DNA from: GCA-2737665 sp044344795
Lineage (GTDB): Bacteria; Bacteroidota; Bacteroidia; Palsa-965
Direction of reading: 5' to 3'
Length of the DNA: 64,000 nt
Assembly: GCA_044344795.1 (NCBI GenBank)
Contig: JBIJCF010000002.1
Coordinates: forward strand, 1-64,000
A program made the position numbers and the translations under genes. The notes beneath the pieces are model-generated. The model was not told the origin of the DNA and made no database searches. It saw nothing but the letters and a program-made list of their open reading frames with translations. This document shows, piece after piece, positions 53,287 through 61,039 of this stretch. Position 1 is the stretch's first letter. Each line of letters opens with the position of its first letter.

Positions 53287-53562
53287 TCAGCGGAACTTAT
53301 CCGTGAGCCATCCATGATCATCAATTAATCGTTCTATAAAGTGTCTGGATTTCATCTTTTTAATGAATCGCTCGGCATTTCTCGCATGAATTCGGTTCGG
53401 GAATTCCAACGCAAGTTTCATTTCCCAATCGATAGCTTTTGAAGTATAGGACTTGGCAAAGAATTGTGTGTTGTGTTGCTTCAATCTTTCCATCACCGAG
53501 GCACATTCGCCTACATAAAAGCGATCTAGTTTGCTGCTGGAAATAATGTAAACAAAATGCAT
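53287..53562 (-). CDS. Small GIY-YIG nuclease-family protein
   Basis: I take ATG 53562 (MHFVYIISSSK), giving 91 residues; the longer reading starts inside the tRNA-Val gene. Residues 3-31 hold the GIY-YIG pattern VYI...RFYVGE...ERLKQHN, and the remaining helix-rich part (KMKSRHFIERL) completes a single-domain nuclease. This class of about 90-100-residue GIY-YIG proteins is common in Bacteroidota; the catalytic Tyr, Arg and His positions are present by eye, but activity is unproven. It is flanked by two direct copies of the tRNA-Val 3' end, which suggests a tiny mobile or homing-type unit. The gene has no obvious partner. Confidence 0.85.
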   Translation of the reverse strand: MHFVYIISSSKLDRFYVGECASVMERLKQHNTQFFAKSYTSKAIDWEMKLALEFPNRIHARNAERFIKKMKSRHFIERLIDDHGWLTDKFR

Positions 53563-53602
53563 GATTGTTTTTGTTCTGCAATGGACTATGGTAATCTCAA
53601 AA

Positions 53603-53630
53603 CAAAAAAGCCCCACTATCGTGAGGCTTT
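53603..53630 (-). terminator. Terminator of tRNA-Val
   Basis: On the minus strand AAGCCTCAC pairs with GTGGGGCTT (53608-53629) with one G-T pair, followed by TTTTTTG. It follows the tRNA 3' end by eight bases. Confidence 0.8.
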
Positions 53631-53637
53631 CGTATCG

Positions 53638-53712
53638 TGGGAGCAACAGGATTCGAACCTGTGACCCTCTGCTTGTAAGGCAGATGCTCTGAACCAGCTG
53701 AGCTATGCTCCC
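53638..53712 (-). tRNA. tRNA-Val (anticodon UAC)
   Basis: The minus strand reads GGGAGCA as the acceptor 5' strand, a D arm TAGCTCAGCTGG, an anticodon arm with loop CTTACAA (anticodon TAC), a GGGTC variable region, a T arm ACAGGTTCGAATCCTGT and TGCTCCC plus discriminator A. All four stems pair. CCA is not encoded. Length 75 bases. The following 3' flank carries its terminator. Confidence 0.95.
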
Positions 53713-53786
53713 AGAACCTAATTAGGTTAAACGGGCTGCAAATATATGTGCAATGTTGGTTTCTGCAAAAAAAATGAGAAAAAAAA

Positions 53787-55082
53787 TCAAATTGCCTCTG
53801 CAACTACGAAGGTGCTGCCTCCAATATAAACCACATCTTGTGCTGTTGCCGCTGCTTTTGCGGCCTGTACCGCTTTCTTAACGGAAGGGAAAATCGCCCC
53901 TTGTAATCCGGCAGTTTGCGCGTGCTGTTGCAAGTCCGAAGCTTCCATCGCCCTCGGTAAGTTGGCCTTGCAGAAATAGTAAGTCGCTTTTTTGGGCAAC
54001 AATTCCAATACCTTACTCGGGTCCTTATCATTTACGACACCCAAAACAATGTGCAACTTTAGATTTGACGTGTGTTTAAGCTGCTTCACAATTTCGCGAA
54101 TTCCTCCTTCATTGTGCCCGGTGTCTGCAATTACCAATGGCGATTTGGCTAAAACTTCCCAACGTCCGCGAAGTCCGGTCAGCCCGACAACATTGCGCAA
54201 ACCACTCAATATGGCGTTATCGCTTATGGCATAGCCTAATTCGCGTAACGTGAATATCGCGTGCAATACGGTGCCATAATTTTTTCGCTGGTAACTTCCT
54301 GTCAAACCACCGCGTACGTTTTTTTGCCAAAGTTTACCGTGATCATAAACGGTGAATTTTATTTGGGGCGGAAAGTCATTTGTAGGTAGCATTGTCGTAA
54401 TCCGAACATGTTCATCAGCAAATGAAATGTTAGTCTTCAGTTTTCGTGCGACCGATGTAAACACCGATTTAATCTCCTCTTGAGTTTCTCCAATAATGAC
54501 GGGTACTCCAGATTTAATGATGCCGGCTTTTTCTCCTGCAATTTTTTGTATCGTATTTCCCAGCAGATTCATGTGATCGTAACTGATGTTCGTGATCACG
54601 CTGAGCTCGGGGTGAACAACATTCGTAGAATCTAATCGTCCTCCCAAGCCCGTTTCAATTATTGCTATATCAACGTTTTGCGTTGCGAAATAATCGAATG
54701 CCAACCCAACGGTCCATTCGAAAAAAGACAGATCCAATTTTTCGAATTTCTTACGGTGATCTTGCACAAAAGTCGTTACCGCAAGTCGGGGAATCATTTT
54801 CCCATTTATTCGAATGCGTTCGCGAAAGTCTTTGAGATGCGGCGAAGTATACAGCCCTGTCTTGTACCCCGCGGCTTGAAAAATTGCCGCTAACAAATGC
54901 GAAGTTGATCCTTTGCCATTAGTGCCGGCAATATGTATGCTTCTGAATTTATGTTCCGGATTACCAAGCGACTTACACAAGGCGATGGTATTGGTCAAAT
55001 CTGCTTTGTAGGCTGCAGGGCCAATGCGCTGAAACATTGGTAATCTGCTATACAAATAATCGAGGGTTTGTTTGTACGTCAC
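53787..55082 (-). CDS. folC: Bifunctional folylpolyglutamate/dihydrofolate synthase
   Basis: The 431-residue Mur-ligase-family enzyme adds glutamate to folates. The P-loop is GTNGKGST (residues 53-60), with LTSPHLKDFRERIRING-like YTSPHLKDFRERIRING (about 79-95), IETGLGGRLDSTN, YDHMNLLGNT and the C-terminal NxxS-type region DTGHNEGGI. The start overlaps the end of the TonB-like gene by 4 bases (ATGA), so folC is the last gene of the exbB operon and translationally coupled. Confidence 0.93.
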   Translation of the reverse strand: MTYKQTLDYLYSRLPMFQRIGPAAYKADLTNTIALCKSLGNPEHKFRSIHIAGTNGKGSTSHLLAAIFQAAGYKTGLYTSPHLKDFRERIRINGKMIPRLAVTTFVQDHRKKFEKLDLSFFEWTVGLAFDYFATQNVDIAIIETGLGGRLDSTNVVHPELSVITNISYDHMNLLGNTIQKIAGEKAGIIKSGVPVIIGETQEEIKSVFTSVARKLKTNISFADEHVRITTMLPTNDFPPQIKFTVYDHGKLWQKNVRGGLTGSYQRKNYGTVLHAIFTLRELGYAISDNAILSGLRNVVGLTGLRGRWEVLAKSPLVIADTGHNEGGIREIVKQLKHTSNLKLHIVLGVVNDKDPSKVLELLPKKATYYFCKANLPRAMEASDLQQHAQTAGLQGAIFPSVKKAVQAAKAAATAQDVVYIGGSTFVVAEAI

Positions 55083-55900
55083 TTCAACGTGAAGTTGATG
55101 TCGATAGATAAAATGATAAGATCAGCGCAGGTGTTGTTGGCGCTGAACTTGATCTTGTAAGCCGATTGTGTCGCAGTTGAACGCAATACAGAATTTAACG
55201 TAGTTGTTCCTTGCGGGTTGACTTCTGCCTTCTTTACATTTCCACTTCTGTCTACATATACATTCACCACAACTTTACCTTCTTCTTGAGTCGGATTCAA
55301 GATGTCCGGTTTCGATAAAATACTGCGATAACAAGTAGCATTGCCACCACCGGGCCCGCCGTCTCCTTTGTCACCTCCGTCATTCGGGCCTACACCATCT
55401 CCTTTACCGTCTCCTAATCCTCCGGTATACGGACTTCCTTTGCCTTCACCTCCAACTTTAATGGAAGCACTTCCTTTATTTTTTTTCCAGTCTTCCATGG
55501 CAGCTAAAACATCCGGAGAAAGCGCGTCGTCCCCGTTCGGTTGTGTGCCCGTGTTGGTTGCTGGATTTGCCGGATCATTGGAGGTCATGGATCCTTGTTG
55601 TGGCGGATTGGTTGCTGTGTTAGTAGTTGGATTGTTGTCGTCCGGTTGTCCGGGATCTCCGGTGTTTCCCTGGGAGCCGCCGCCTTCAACTGCTGCATCG
55701 CCTCCAAATCCTTCGTACAATCCGATTTCCAATTCTACTGCTTCCGGATCGGGTGGAATAGGAGGTAAAGGAGTAACAATTTGTATGAGCCACAAAATCA
55801 GAAATAAGATAACGCCCACAGCAATTGCTGTTAACGCGCCAAAAAGTCGCGCGTTACGTTCGTTTTTCCTTTCCGGAATGGTTATGGCAAACGTGCTCAT
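55079..55900 (-). CDS. TonB-like energy transducer
   Basis: The 273-residue protein has one N-terminal transmembrane helix (about 22-43, LTAIAVGVILFLILWLIQIV) followed by a Pro-rich start (PLPPIPPDPEAVELE), a long Gly/Asn/Pro-rich spacer (about 65-190) with GGGSQGNTGDPGQPDDNNP, and a C-terminal domain (about 190-273) with VVNVYVDRSGNVKKAEVNPQG, similar to TonB C-terminal beta structures. It sits between exbD (4-base overlap) and folC (4-base overlap), so it is the transducer for that ExbB-ExbD motor. The spacer gives the antisense strand long open frames, which are spurious. Confidence 0.8.
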   Translation of the reverse strand: MSTFAITIPERKNERNARLFGALTAIAVGVILFLILWLIQIVTPLPPIPPDPEAVELEIGLYEGFGGDAAVEGGGSQGNTGDPGQPDDNNPTTNTATNPPQQGSMTSNDPANPATNTGTQPNGDDALSPDVLAAMEDWKKNKGSASIKVGGEGKGSPYTGGLGDGKGDGVGPNDGGDKGDGGPGGGNATCYRSILSKPDILNPTQEEGKVVVNVYVDRSGNVKKAEVNPQGTTTLNSVLRSTATQSAYKIKFSANNTCADLIILSIDINFTLK

Positions 55901-56295
55901 TGTTGTTTTTGTACGGATAATACCATGTCGAGTTTCAAATCATTACCGATTTGCATGACATCAGCAAGATCTTGAACGGTTAACGATTTATCGAGTTGAA
56001 GAATAATTTTAGATGTATTCTTCGCTTTGGTTTCTCCCTGCAACACGGGAGCTAACATATCGAATGGAACTTTATTGTTGTTCACGTAATAATCGTGGTT
56101 TGCATCAACTGCCAGAGTTACCTTGCCGCTATTCAGTGTAGATGGACTTTTAGAGCTGGGTAAACTCAACTTAATAACGTTCGGATTAACCAGGGTAGAA
56201 AGAATGATGAAAAACAACAACAGGAAAAACATGATGTCGTTCAACGATTCCGTGAACACCTCCGCACTTTCTTTATGTCTTCCGCGAAGTTTCAT
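55897..56295 (-). CDS. ExbD/TolR-family biopolymer transport protein
   Basis: The 132-residue protein has one N-terminal transmembrane helix (about 18-38, NDIMFFLLLFFIILSTLV) with the functional Asp at the helix start, and a periplasmic domain (about 45-132) ending DVMQIGNDLKLDMVLSV. ExbD with ExbB forms the proton-driven motor for TonB. It overlaps the TonB-like gene by 4 bases and follows the ExbB-like gene by 2 bases, so the three are one unit. Confidence 0.92.
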   Translation of the reverse strand: MKLRGRHKESAEVFTESLNDIMFFLLLFFIILSTLVNPNVIKLSLPSSKSPSTLNSGKVTLAVDANHDYYVNNNKVPFDMLAPVLQGETKAKNTSKIILQLDKSLTVQDLADVMQIGNDLKLDMVLSVQKQQ

Positions 56296-56297
56296 GT

Positions 56298-57035
56298 TTA
56301 TTTTTCAGGTTCGTTAATCAAATCTAAAAACTCCAGACTCGCACGTTCTACTTTACCTGCAATACCGTCAACACTGGAGTTTAACAAATGGTAGAACAGG
56401 AAGGAGATGACACCGATAATCAGACCGGCTCCCGATGAAACCATCTTCTGATATAAACCACCGGAAATTGTTTTAATACTAATATCCCCGCTCAAAGAAA
56501 TGTCGTAGAAAATGGTAACAACCCCGGCAATAGTTCCGATGAAACCTAGCATCGGAGCAATGCGTGCAATTAGCGATAAGTAATGTAGGTTCTTTTCTAC
56601 ACGTGCAATTTCAACGCGTCCATGTGTTTCCATGGCTTCCGATACTTCACGTGTTGGTTTGCCTAGACGAGAAATTCCTTTTTCGATAGTGCGTGATACC
56701 GGAGAATTTACCGATTTGCAATATTCTCTGGCAGTGTCAATTTTACCATTGAGGATGTAGTCTTTTACATTGTGCATCAAATTCGCATCCGTCTTTCTCG
56801 CTTTCGAAATAATGATCAAACGCTCGATAGCGAAATAAATGGCTAACAACAAAAAGATGAACAATGGAATCATTACCCATCCGCCTTTCAAGACGAGGCT
56901 TAACGGAGAAATAACTTCCTGTGCATTTGTGGCAGCAGCTGTAACAGCGCCCGATGCAGAAGTAATGCCGGTGTTCGCGACGGTTCCGTTCGAGTCGGCG
57001 GCTGCACCTGCTTGCAATAAAATACCTAATAACAT
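56298..57035 (-). CDS. MotA/TolQ/ExbB proton channel-family protein
   Basis: The 245-residue membrane protein has the ExbB layout: an N-terminal transmembrane helix (about 52-70), a cytoplasmic loop (about 75-155), and two C-terminal helices (about 155-180 and 205-228) carrying LSLIARIAPMLGFIGTIAGVVTIF and GLIIGVISFLFYHLL. The conserved loop GGLYQKMVSSGAGLIIG fits the family. It heads the exbB-exbD-tonB-folC run. An N-terminal Ala/Gly-rich extension of about 40 residues is longer than in E. coli ExbB. Confidence 0.93.
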   Translation of the reverse strand: MLLGILLQAGAAADSNGTVANTGITSASGAVTAAATNAQEVISPLSLVLKGGWVMIPLFIFLLLAIYFAIERLIIISKARKTDANLMHNVKDYILNGKIDTAREYCKSVNSPVSRTIEKGISRLGKPTREVSEAMETHGRVEIARVEKNLHYLSLIARIAPMLGFIGTIAGVVTIFYDISLSGDISIKTISGGLYQKMVSSGAGLIIGVISFLFYHLLNSSVDGIAGKVERASLEFLDLINEPEK

Positions 57036-57086
57036 ATCGGTAGTATTTGATAGTATAACGACAAACTATCCTCGAAAGTATCTGAA

Positions 57087-57152
57087 ATAAAAAGGCCTGT
57101 CTGCCAACACTAAGTTCTGTTATCAACAGTCAAGTGTTTATTGCAGACAGGC
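57087..57152 (-). terminator. Long nested hairpin terminator between tonB and exbB
   Basis: GCCTGTCTGC (57095-57104) pairs with GCAGACAGGC (57143-57152). Inside, AACACT/AGTGTT and CTGTT/AACAG form two further stems. On the minus strand a run of T follows (57087-57093). It follows tonB by about 33 bases. Confidence 0.75.
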
Positions 57153-57185
57153 ACGGAGGCAAGAACCGCTTAATTTTTCAGGTTG

Positions 57186-57986
57186 TTATTTGCGTAATTT
57201 AAAAGTGATGGGTTTGCGATATAAATATTCAACGGCTTCTCCTCCATCTTTCGCCGGCTTCCACGCCGGCATTTGTTTCATGACACGAAGGGCTTCGCGG
57301 TTTAGTTCCGGATGTGCACCTTTTGCCACTTTTACATCACGATAGTTGCCTTTGGTGTCAACGATAAACTCAATCCACACCGTTCCCTCCAAACCAACTT
57401 CCTTGCACATGGTCGGATATTTCAGGCTCTTAACCAAAAATGGATCCAGCTCATCGTTGGTTGGAGGTGTGTCGCTATAACTAACTAAGCGTGGTTTCAA
57501 TTCGGCCGTGTCGGCCGGAGGACATTCCAAACAAGTACCTGTTCCTGTTCCTGATGTTCCCGTTCCTCCTTCATTACCGTTGGTCGATTTTCCCGCGTCG
57601 GAATTGGTAATGGTAGTGGTTACCTGTTGATTTGTGATTTGCGGCGTAGTGAGATCTTTCATGTCCACCGGTCCTTTCGGCGTTGTGGCCATATCACGCA
57701 CAGGCTTAGTTTTAGGTTGCTCAATTTTAGGTTGCTCAATGTTGCCTACAGGTGGAATTTCCGGAGGAAATTGTGTGCTGTAATCTTCCGCCGGAAAAAA
57801 GTCTCTTGTAGCATTTAATTTGGAGTAAGCCCAAATTCCTGCTGTAAAAATGAACACGCTAGTGAATACCGCAATGATTACTCTTCTGCCGTATTGTTTG
57901 CGCAGCTGGTAGGCTCCATACGATTTGTGCCTGTTCTCGAAAACGAGATCGTTGAATGAATCCGAAAGGACGAAGCGATTGTCCAT
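57186..57986 (-). CDS. tonB: Energy transducer TonB
   Basis: The 266-residue protein has a cytoplasmic N-terminus of about 34 residues, a single transmembrane helix (about 35-55, AVFTSVFIFTAGIWAYSKL), a Pro/Gln/Lys-rich linker (about 65-150) with EQPKIEQPKTKP, and the TonB C-terminal domain (about 185-266) with GTVWIEFIVDTKGNYRDVKV and EYLYRKPITFKL. It transfers energy from the ExbB-ExbD motor to TonB-dependent receptors. It is separated from exbB by a terminator, so it is expressed independently of the exbBD-tonB-like-folC unit. Confidence 0.92.
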   Translation of the reverse strand: MDNRFVLSDSFNDLVFENRHKSYGAYQLRKQYGRRVIIAVFTSVFIFTAGIWAYSKLNATRDFFPAEDYSTQFPPEIPPVGNIEQPKIEQPKTKPVRDMATTPKGPVDMKDLTTPQITNQQVTTTITNSDAGKSTNGNEGGTGTSGTGTGTCLECPPADTAELKPRLVSYSDTPPTNDELDPFLVKSLKYPTMCKEVGLEGTVWIEFIVDTKGNYRDVKVAKGAHPELNREALRVMKQMPAWKPAKDGGEAVEYLYRKPITFKLRK

Positions 57987-58236
57987 GTCTTTGGTGTTTT
58001 AAGTTTGACATTTTTTTCTCCCGATCAAAACAGTCGTAATGCAACTATTTATCGGGGTCGCTCAAGTCCGGGGAATGTTACTGCACGCGTTCAGTATATC
58101 AGGATGCGGATGAGAGTAGACGTTGTACCATACGTTGCGTTATTTGGTTCTTCTACGCAATGGTACGCCTGTGGTTACGCGAACACAACCCGCAATTGAT
58201 AAGTGGAACAGCAATAACAATAAGTGGAATGAAGTG

Positions 58237-59349
58237 TTACTGTTTCTCTAAATGAACAGTAGTTGTAGGGAATGCAAAACTTACACCATGTCGATGCATG
58301 ATCTCCATAATTTTGAAATTCACTTCTTCGCGAACCTGTAAATTGTTGGAGAAGTCTATGAGTTTAATGAAGTACATTAGTTGAATGTCAATAGAAGAAG
58401 CACTAAAGTTGAACAAACTCACACGACCTTCTTCTTGTACAAGATCTTCCCGTGAATCGATATAACTGCGCAAATCGTCCATGACGGATTTGATTTTTTC
58501 CGGAGGAGTTGAATACGTTACCCCTATAGTGGTGATAACACGACGTGAATTGCGTTTACTCACATTGTAAATTTCGTTCTCCACCATTTTTCGGTTGGGG
58601 ACGGTAATATAGGTGCTGTCTTCTGCACGAATACGCGTGCTGCGAAAACCAATACGATCGATCGTGCCCACTTGATTATTAGGTAGTAGAATATTCTCGC
58701 CAACAGAAAACGGTTTATCGAGGAAAACTGTGAAACTTCCAATGAGATTTTCTAAACTCTCTTTTGCTGCTAATGCTACTGCAATACCACCAATTCCCAA
58801 ACCTGCAATCAACGAGGCAACATTCATGTCGAAGATGCTGCCCAGCATTATGAAAATGGCTAGAATAACAATGATGACTTTAATCGCTTCACGCAAAAAG
58901 GGAACTAATTGATCGTCTGCAGTAGATTCGGTTTTAGAAGCACGATGCAACAAGATTAAACCAAAGAAATCTGTGATGCGCAGCAACAACCAGGTAATGG
59001 CAATACCAATCATCAACGCCACCAGTTTGGAGCTGATCATGGCTACGCCGAATTCTTCTTTGGGTGCTAACTTCCACGCGGCAGGCCACTGCAGATAGTT
59101 TTCCGCAATGGACAACGCAATTAAAAACAACAGCAAATTCCAAGGCTTGCGTACCAGGTCAAATAATTTCTGGAAACCGATTTCCTCTTTTTCCTTGCGT
59201 TGAAAAAAACGAAACAAAAGCTTTGTAAGTCCTTTTGCAATTAGCGTGCGAACCAGAAGTGCGAATAATACAATCAACGCGAAGGTTACCCAATCCTGCA
59301 CGGTATTGGGCGCAATAAAAACTTTCGATGCGATTGATTTAATATCCAT
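58237..59349 (-). CDS. Small-conductance mechanosensitive channel family protein
   Basis: The 370-residue MscS-like protein has transmembrane helices at about 18-38, 65-82, 105-125 and 150-170 and the pore-lining helix with GLGIGGIAVALAAKESLENLIGS (about 186-208), followed by the beta domain (about 210-270, GENILLPNNQVGTIDRIGFRSTRI) and a C-terminal alpha-beta domain. It relieves turgor on hypo-osmotic shock. Length is within the family range, slightly longer at the N-terminus. It is followed after 2 bases by nothing on the same strand; a Glu/Leu dehydrogenase gene ends 2 bases upstream, so they may be co-transcribed. Confidence 0.92.
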   Translation of the reverse strand: MDIKSIASKVFIAPNTVQDWVTFALIVLFALLVRTLIAKGLTKLLFRFFQRKEKEEIGFQKLFDLVRKPWNLLLFLIALSIAENYLQWPAAWKLAPKEEFGVAMISSKLVALMIGIAITWLLLRITDFFGLILLHRASKTESTADDQLVPFLREAIKVIIVILAIFIMLGSIFDMNVASLIAGLGIGGIAVALAAKESLENLIGSFTVFLDKPFSVGENILLPNNQVGTIDRIGFRSTRIRAEDSTYITVPNRKMVENEIYNVSKRNSRRVITTIGVTYSTPPEKIKSVMDDLRSYIDSREDLVQEEGRVSLFNFSASSIDIQLMYFIKLIDFSNNLQVREEVNFKIMEIMHRHGVSFAFPTTTVHLEKQ

Positions 59350-59351
59350 GG

Positions 59352-60572
59352 TTATAACAATGATTTTAATGCGCGTGTAAATGCCGCTTTAGCAATATGT
59401 GACTTATCGGAATGCTCGGCACGTGTAGCTTGTAATGCCTTTTTAATCGTCTCCGAAACATCACTAAAAATAGCTTCATCGTTAACAACGGCATTGTCTT
59501 GCATGAGATATGCGAACACACGTGCCATCCCGCAATTCGCTATGAAGTCCGGAATGATGCTGACTTTCTCATCAGCAAACTCTCCGGTTGGTCCGAAGAA
59601 AATTTCAGGATCTGCAAACGGAACATTCGCACCGCATGAAATAACTTCAAGTCCGTTATTGATCATAGTTTGTAACTGCTCTTTGGTTACCAAACGTGAC
59701 GCAGCTGCAGGAATAAATATTTCCGCACCACAAGACCATACTTGCTGCTGTATTTCCTCTGACGGCAATATATTCGCAGCAATTAACTGATTACCTTTTT
59801 TATTGATGAACAATTCACGCACTGCAGGGAAATCAAATCCTGCGGTGTTGATGAGTCCGCCGTTACGGTCAATAATTCCGGTAATCTTTACACCATCCTG
59901 AGCCAGATAATATGCCGCTGCCGCCGCCACATTTCCCCACCCCTGGATGATCGCACGCTTACCCGCAAGTTCTCCGCCCCAAAGGCTGTAATAGTGTTTC
60001 ACAGCTTCCGCAACTCCGTAGCCTGTGATCATATCAGCAACTGTAAATCCTTCGCCGGGAACAAAACGGCTATCGATCACTTTTTTAATCACACCGGCAC
60101 GCAGTTGTTCTATGCGTTTTGCTTTACCTGCCGCCATCGCTCCGAAATGTCCGTTTACAACTCCTTCTTGCGGATGCAAAAGCCCTAACTCTTCTGTAAC
60201 GGGAATCACTTCATGAATTTCATCCACATTCAAGTCGCCGCCGGTGCCATAATAATTTTTCAGCAACGGCATTACTGCCTTGAACCAGCGCTGCAGCACG
60301 CCTGCTTTACGCGGATCTGCAGGGTCGAAGTTAATTCCGGATTTTGCTCCTCCGATCGGTGGACCTGCTACGGTAAACTTCACTTCCATCGTTTTGGCCA
60401 ACGATTCCACTTCACGTTTATCCAACCCTTTGCGCATACGTGTTCCGCCACCTGCTGCACCGCCGCGAAGAGAATTGATAACTACCCATCCTTCTGCCTC
60501 CGTTTCGGCATCTTTCCATTCAAATACAATTTCGGGGCGCTTGTTTTCGTACTGGTGAAGTAGGTCTTTCAT
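59352..60572 (-). CDS. Glu/Leu/Phe/Val dehydrogenase
   Basis: I use ATG 60572 (MKDLLHQYENKRPE), giving 406 residues, rather than the upstream in-frame start. The enzyme oxidatively deaminates an amino acid with NAD(P). Substrate-side motifs are SLRGGAAGGGTRMRKG and PPIGGAKSGINFDP with the catalytic Lys, and the Rossmann site is IQGWGNVAAAAAYYLA. The family cannot be split reliably into Glu, Leu or Phe dehydrogenase by eye. It overlaps nothing; a promoter of the TACTTTTA type may lie upstream at about 60592-60599 on the minus strand. Confidence 0.88.
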   Translation of the reverse strand: MKDLLHQYENKRPEIVFEWKDAETEAEGWVVINSLRGGAAGGGTRMRKGLDKREVESLAKTMEVKFTVAGPPIGGAKSGINFDPADPRKAGVLQRWFKAVMPLLKNYYGTGGDLNVDEIHEVIPVTEELGLLHPQEGVVNGHFGAMAAGKAKRIEQLRAGVIKKVIDSRFVPGEGFTVADMITGYGVAEAVKHYYSLWGGELAGKRAIIQGWGNVAAAAAYYLAQDGVKITGIIDRNGGLINTAGFDFPAVRELFINKKGNQLIAANILPSEEIQQQVWSCGAEIFIPAAASRLVTKEQLQTMINNGLEVISCGANVPFADPEIFFGPTGEFADEKVSIIPDFIANCGMARVFAYLMQDNAVVNDEAIFSDVSETIKKALQATRAEHSDKSHIAKAAFTRALKSLL

Positions 60573-60719
60573 ATCGGTTTTTTCTAAGCGGTAAAAGTAC
60601 AAATTGATTGGTGAAGAAATGGTTGCTAAAAATCATTTGCAGATTCGATAAATTCTGTAAAATTGTCCCCACAAAAGTTCGGAACAAACTCTTGTCATTC
60701 ACATCTGCAACTGCAAAAG

Positions 60720-61004
60720 ATGAAAAAACAAGTTAAATCAACAAAGTCCGCAGCCGTTAAACCTACGGCTCCTGCGAAGAAAGGAAAGACTTCCGGAAAG
60801 AAACGGAACGATGAAGAATTGGATGATGAAGATCTTCCTGAAGAATCAGAAGACGATGATGACATCGTTGATGATTTCGAAAACGCGGATGATGATGATT
60901 CGTCAAGCAAAGATGATGATCCGGATATTGAAGGAGATGTGAAGTTTGATGACTTCGATTTAGACGACGACGATGATGAGTTTTATGACGACGATCGTTT
61001 CTAG
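60720..61004 (+). CDS. Small Lys-rich/acidic protein, zwitterionic
   Basis: The ATG at 60720 (MKKQVKSTKSAAVKP) gives 94 residues; the extended reading from 60663 lacks an ATG. Residues 1-32 are Lys/Ala/Pro-rich, like histone H1- or AlgP-type tails. Residues 35-94 are almost entirely Asp/Glu (EDDDDIVDDFENADDDD and DLDDDDDEFYDDDRF). It has no fold signature and is likely disordered. Proteins with such opposite-charge halves can bind DNA/RNA or basic partners. It ends at a clear terminator. Confidence 0.65.
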   Translation: MKKQVKSTKSAAVKPTAPAKKGKTSGKKRNDEELDDEDLPEESEDDDDIVDDFENADDDDSSSKDDDPDIEGDVKFDDFDLDDDDDEFYDDDRF

Positions 61005-61013
61005 AGATATTTT

Positions 61014-61039
61014 AAAGACTGCTGCGGCAGTCTTTTTTT
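61014..61039 (+). terminator. Intrinsic terminator of the charged-protein gene
   Basis: AAAGACTGC (61014-61022) pairs with GCAGTCTTT (61027-61035), loop TGCG, followed by TTTT. It touches the convergent anmK stop. Confidence 0.85.

Noticed and set aside
53597..53803. 68-residue minus-strand frame across tRNA-Val
   Set aside because: It overlaps the complete tRNA gene and has a sequence explained by it.
55341..55958. 205-residue plus-strand frame rich in Pro/Ser/Gly opposite the TonB-like gene
   Set aside because: It mirrors the Gly/Asn/Pro-rich spacer of the TonB-like protein and is a composition artefact.
58005..58199. 64-residue plus-strand frame between tonB and the MscS-like gene
   Set aside because: No start signal, no conserved motif, and composition unlike the neighbouring genes.
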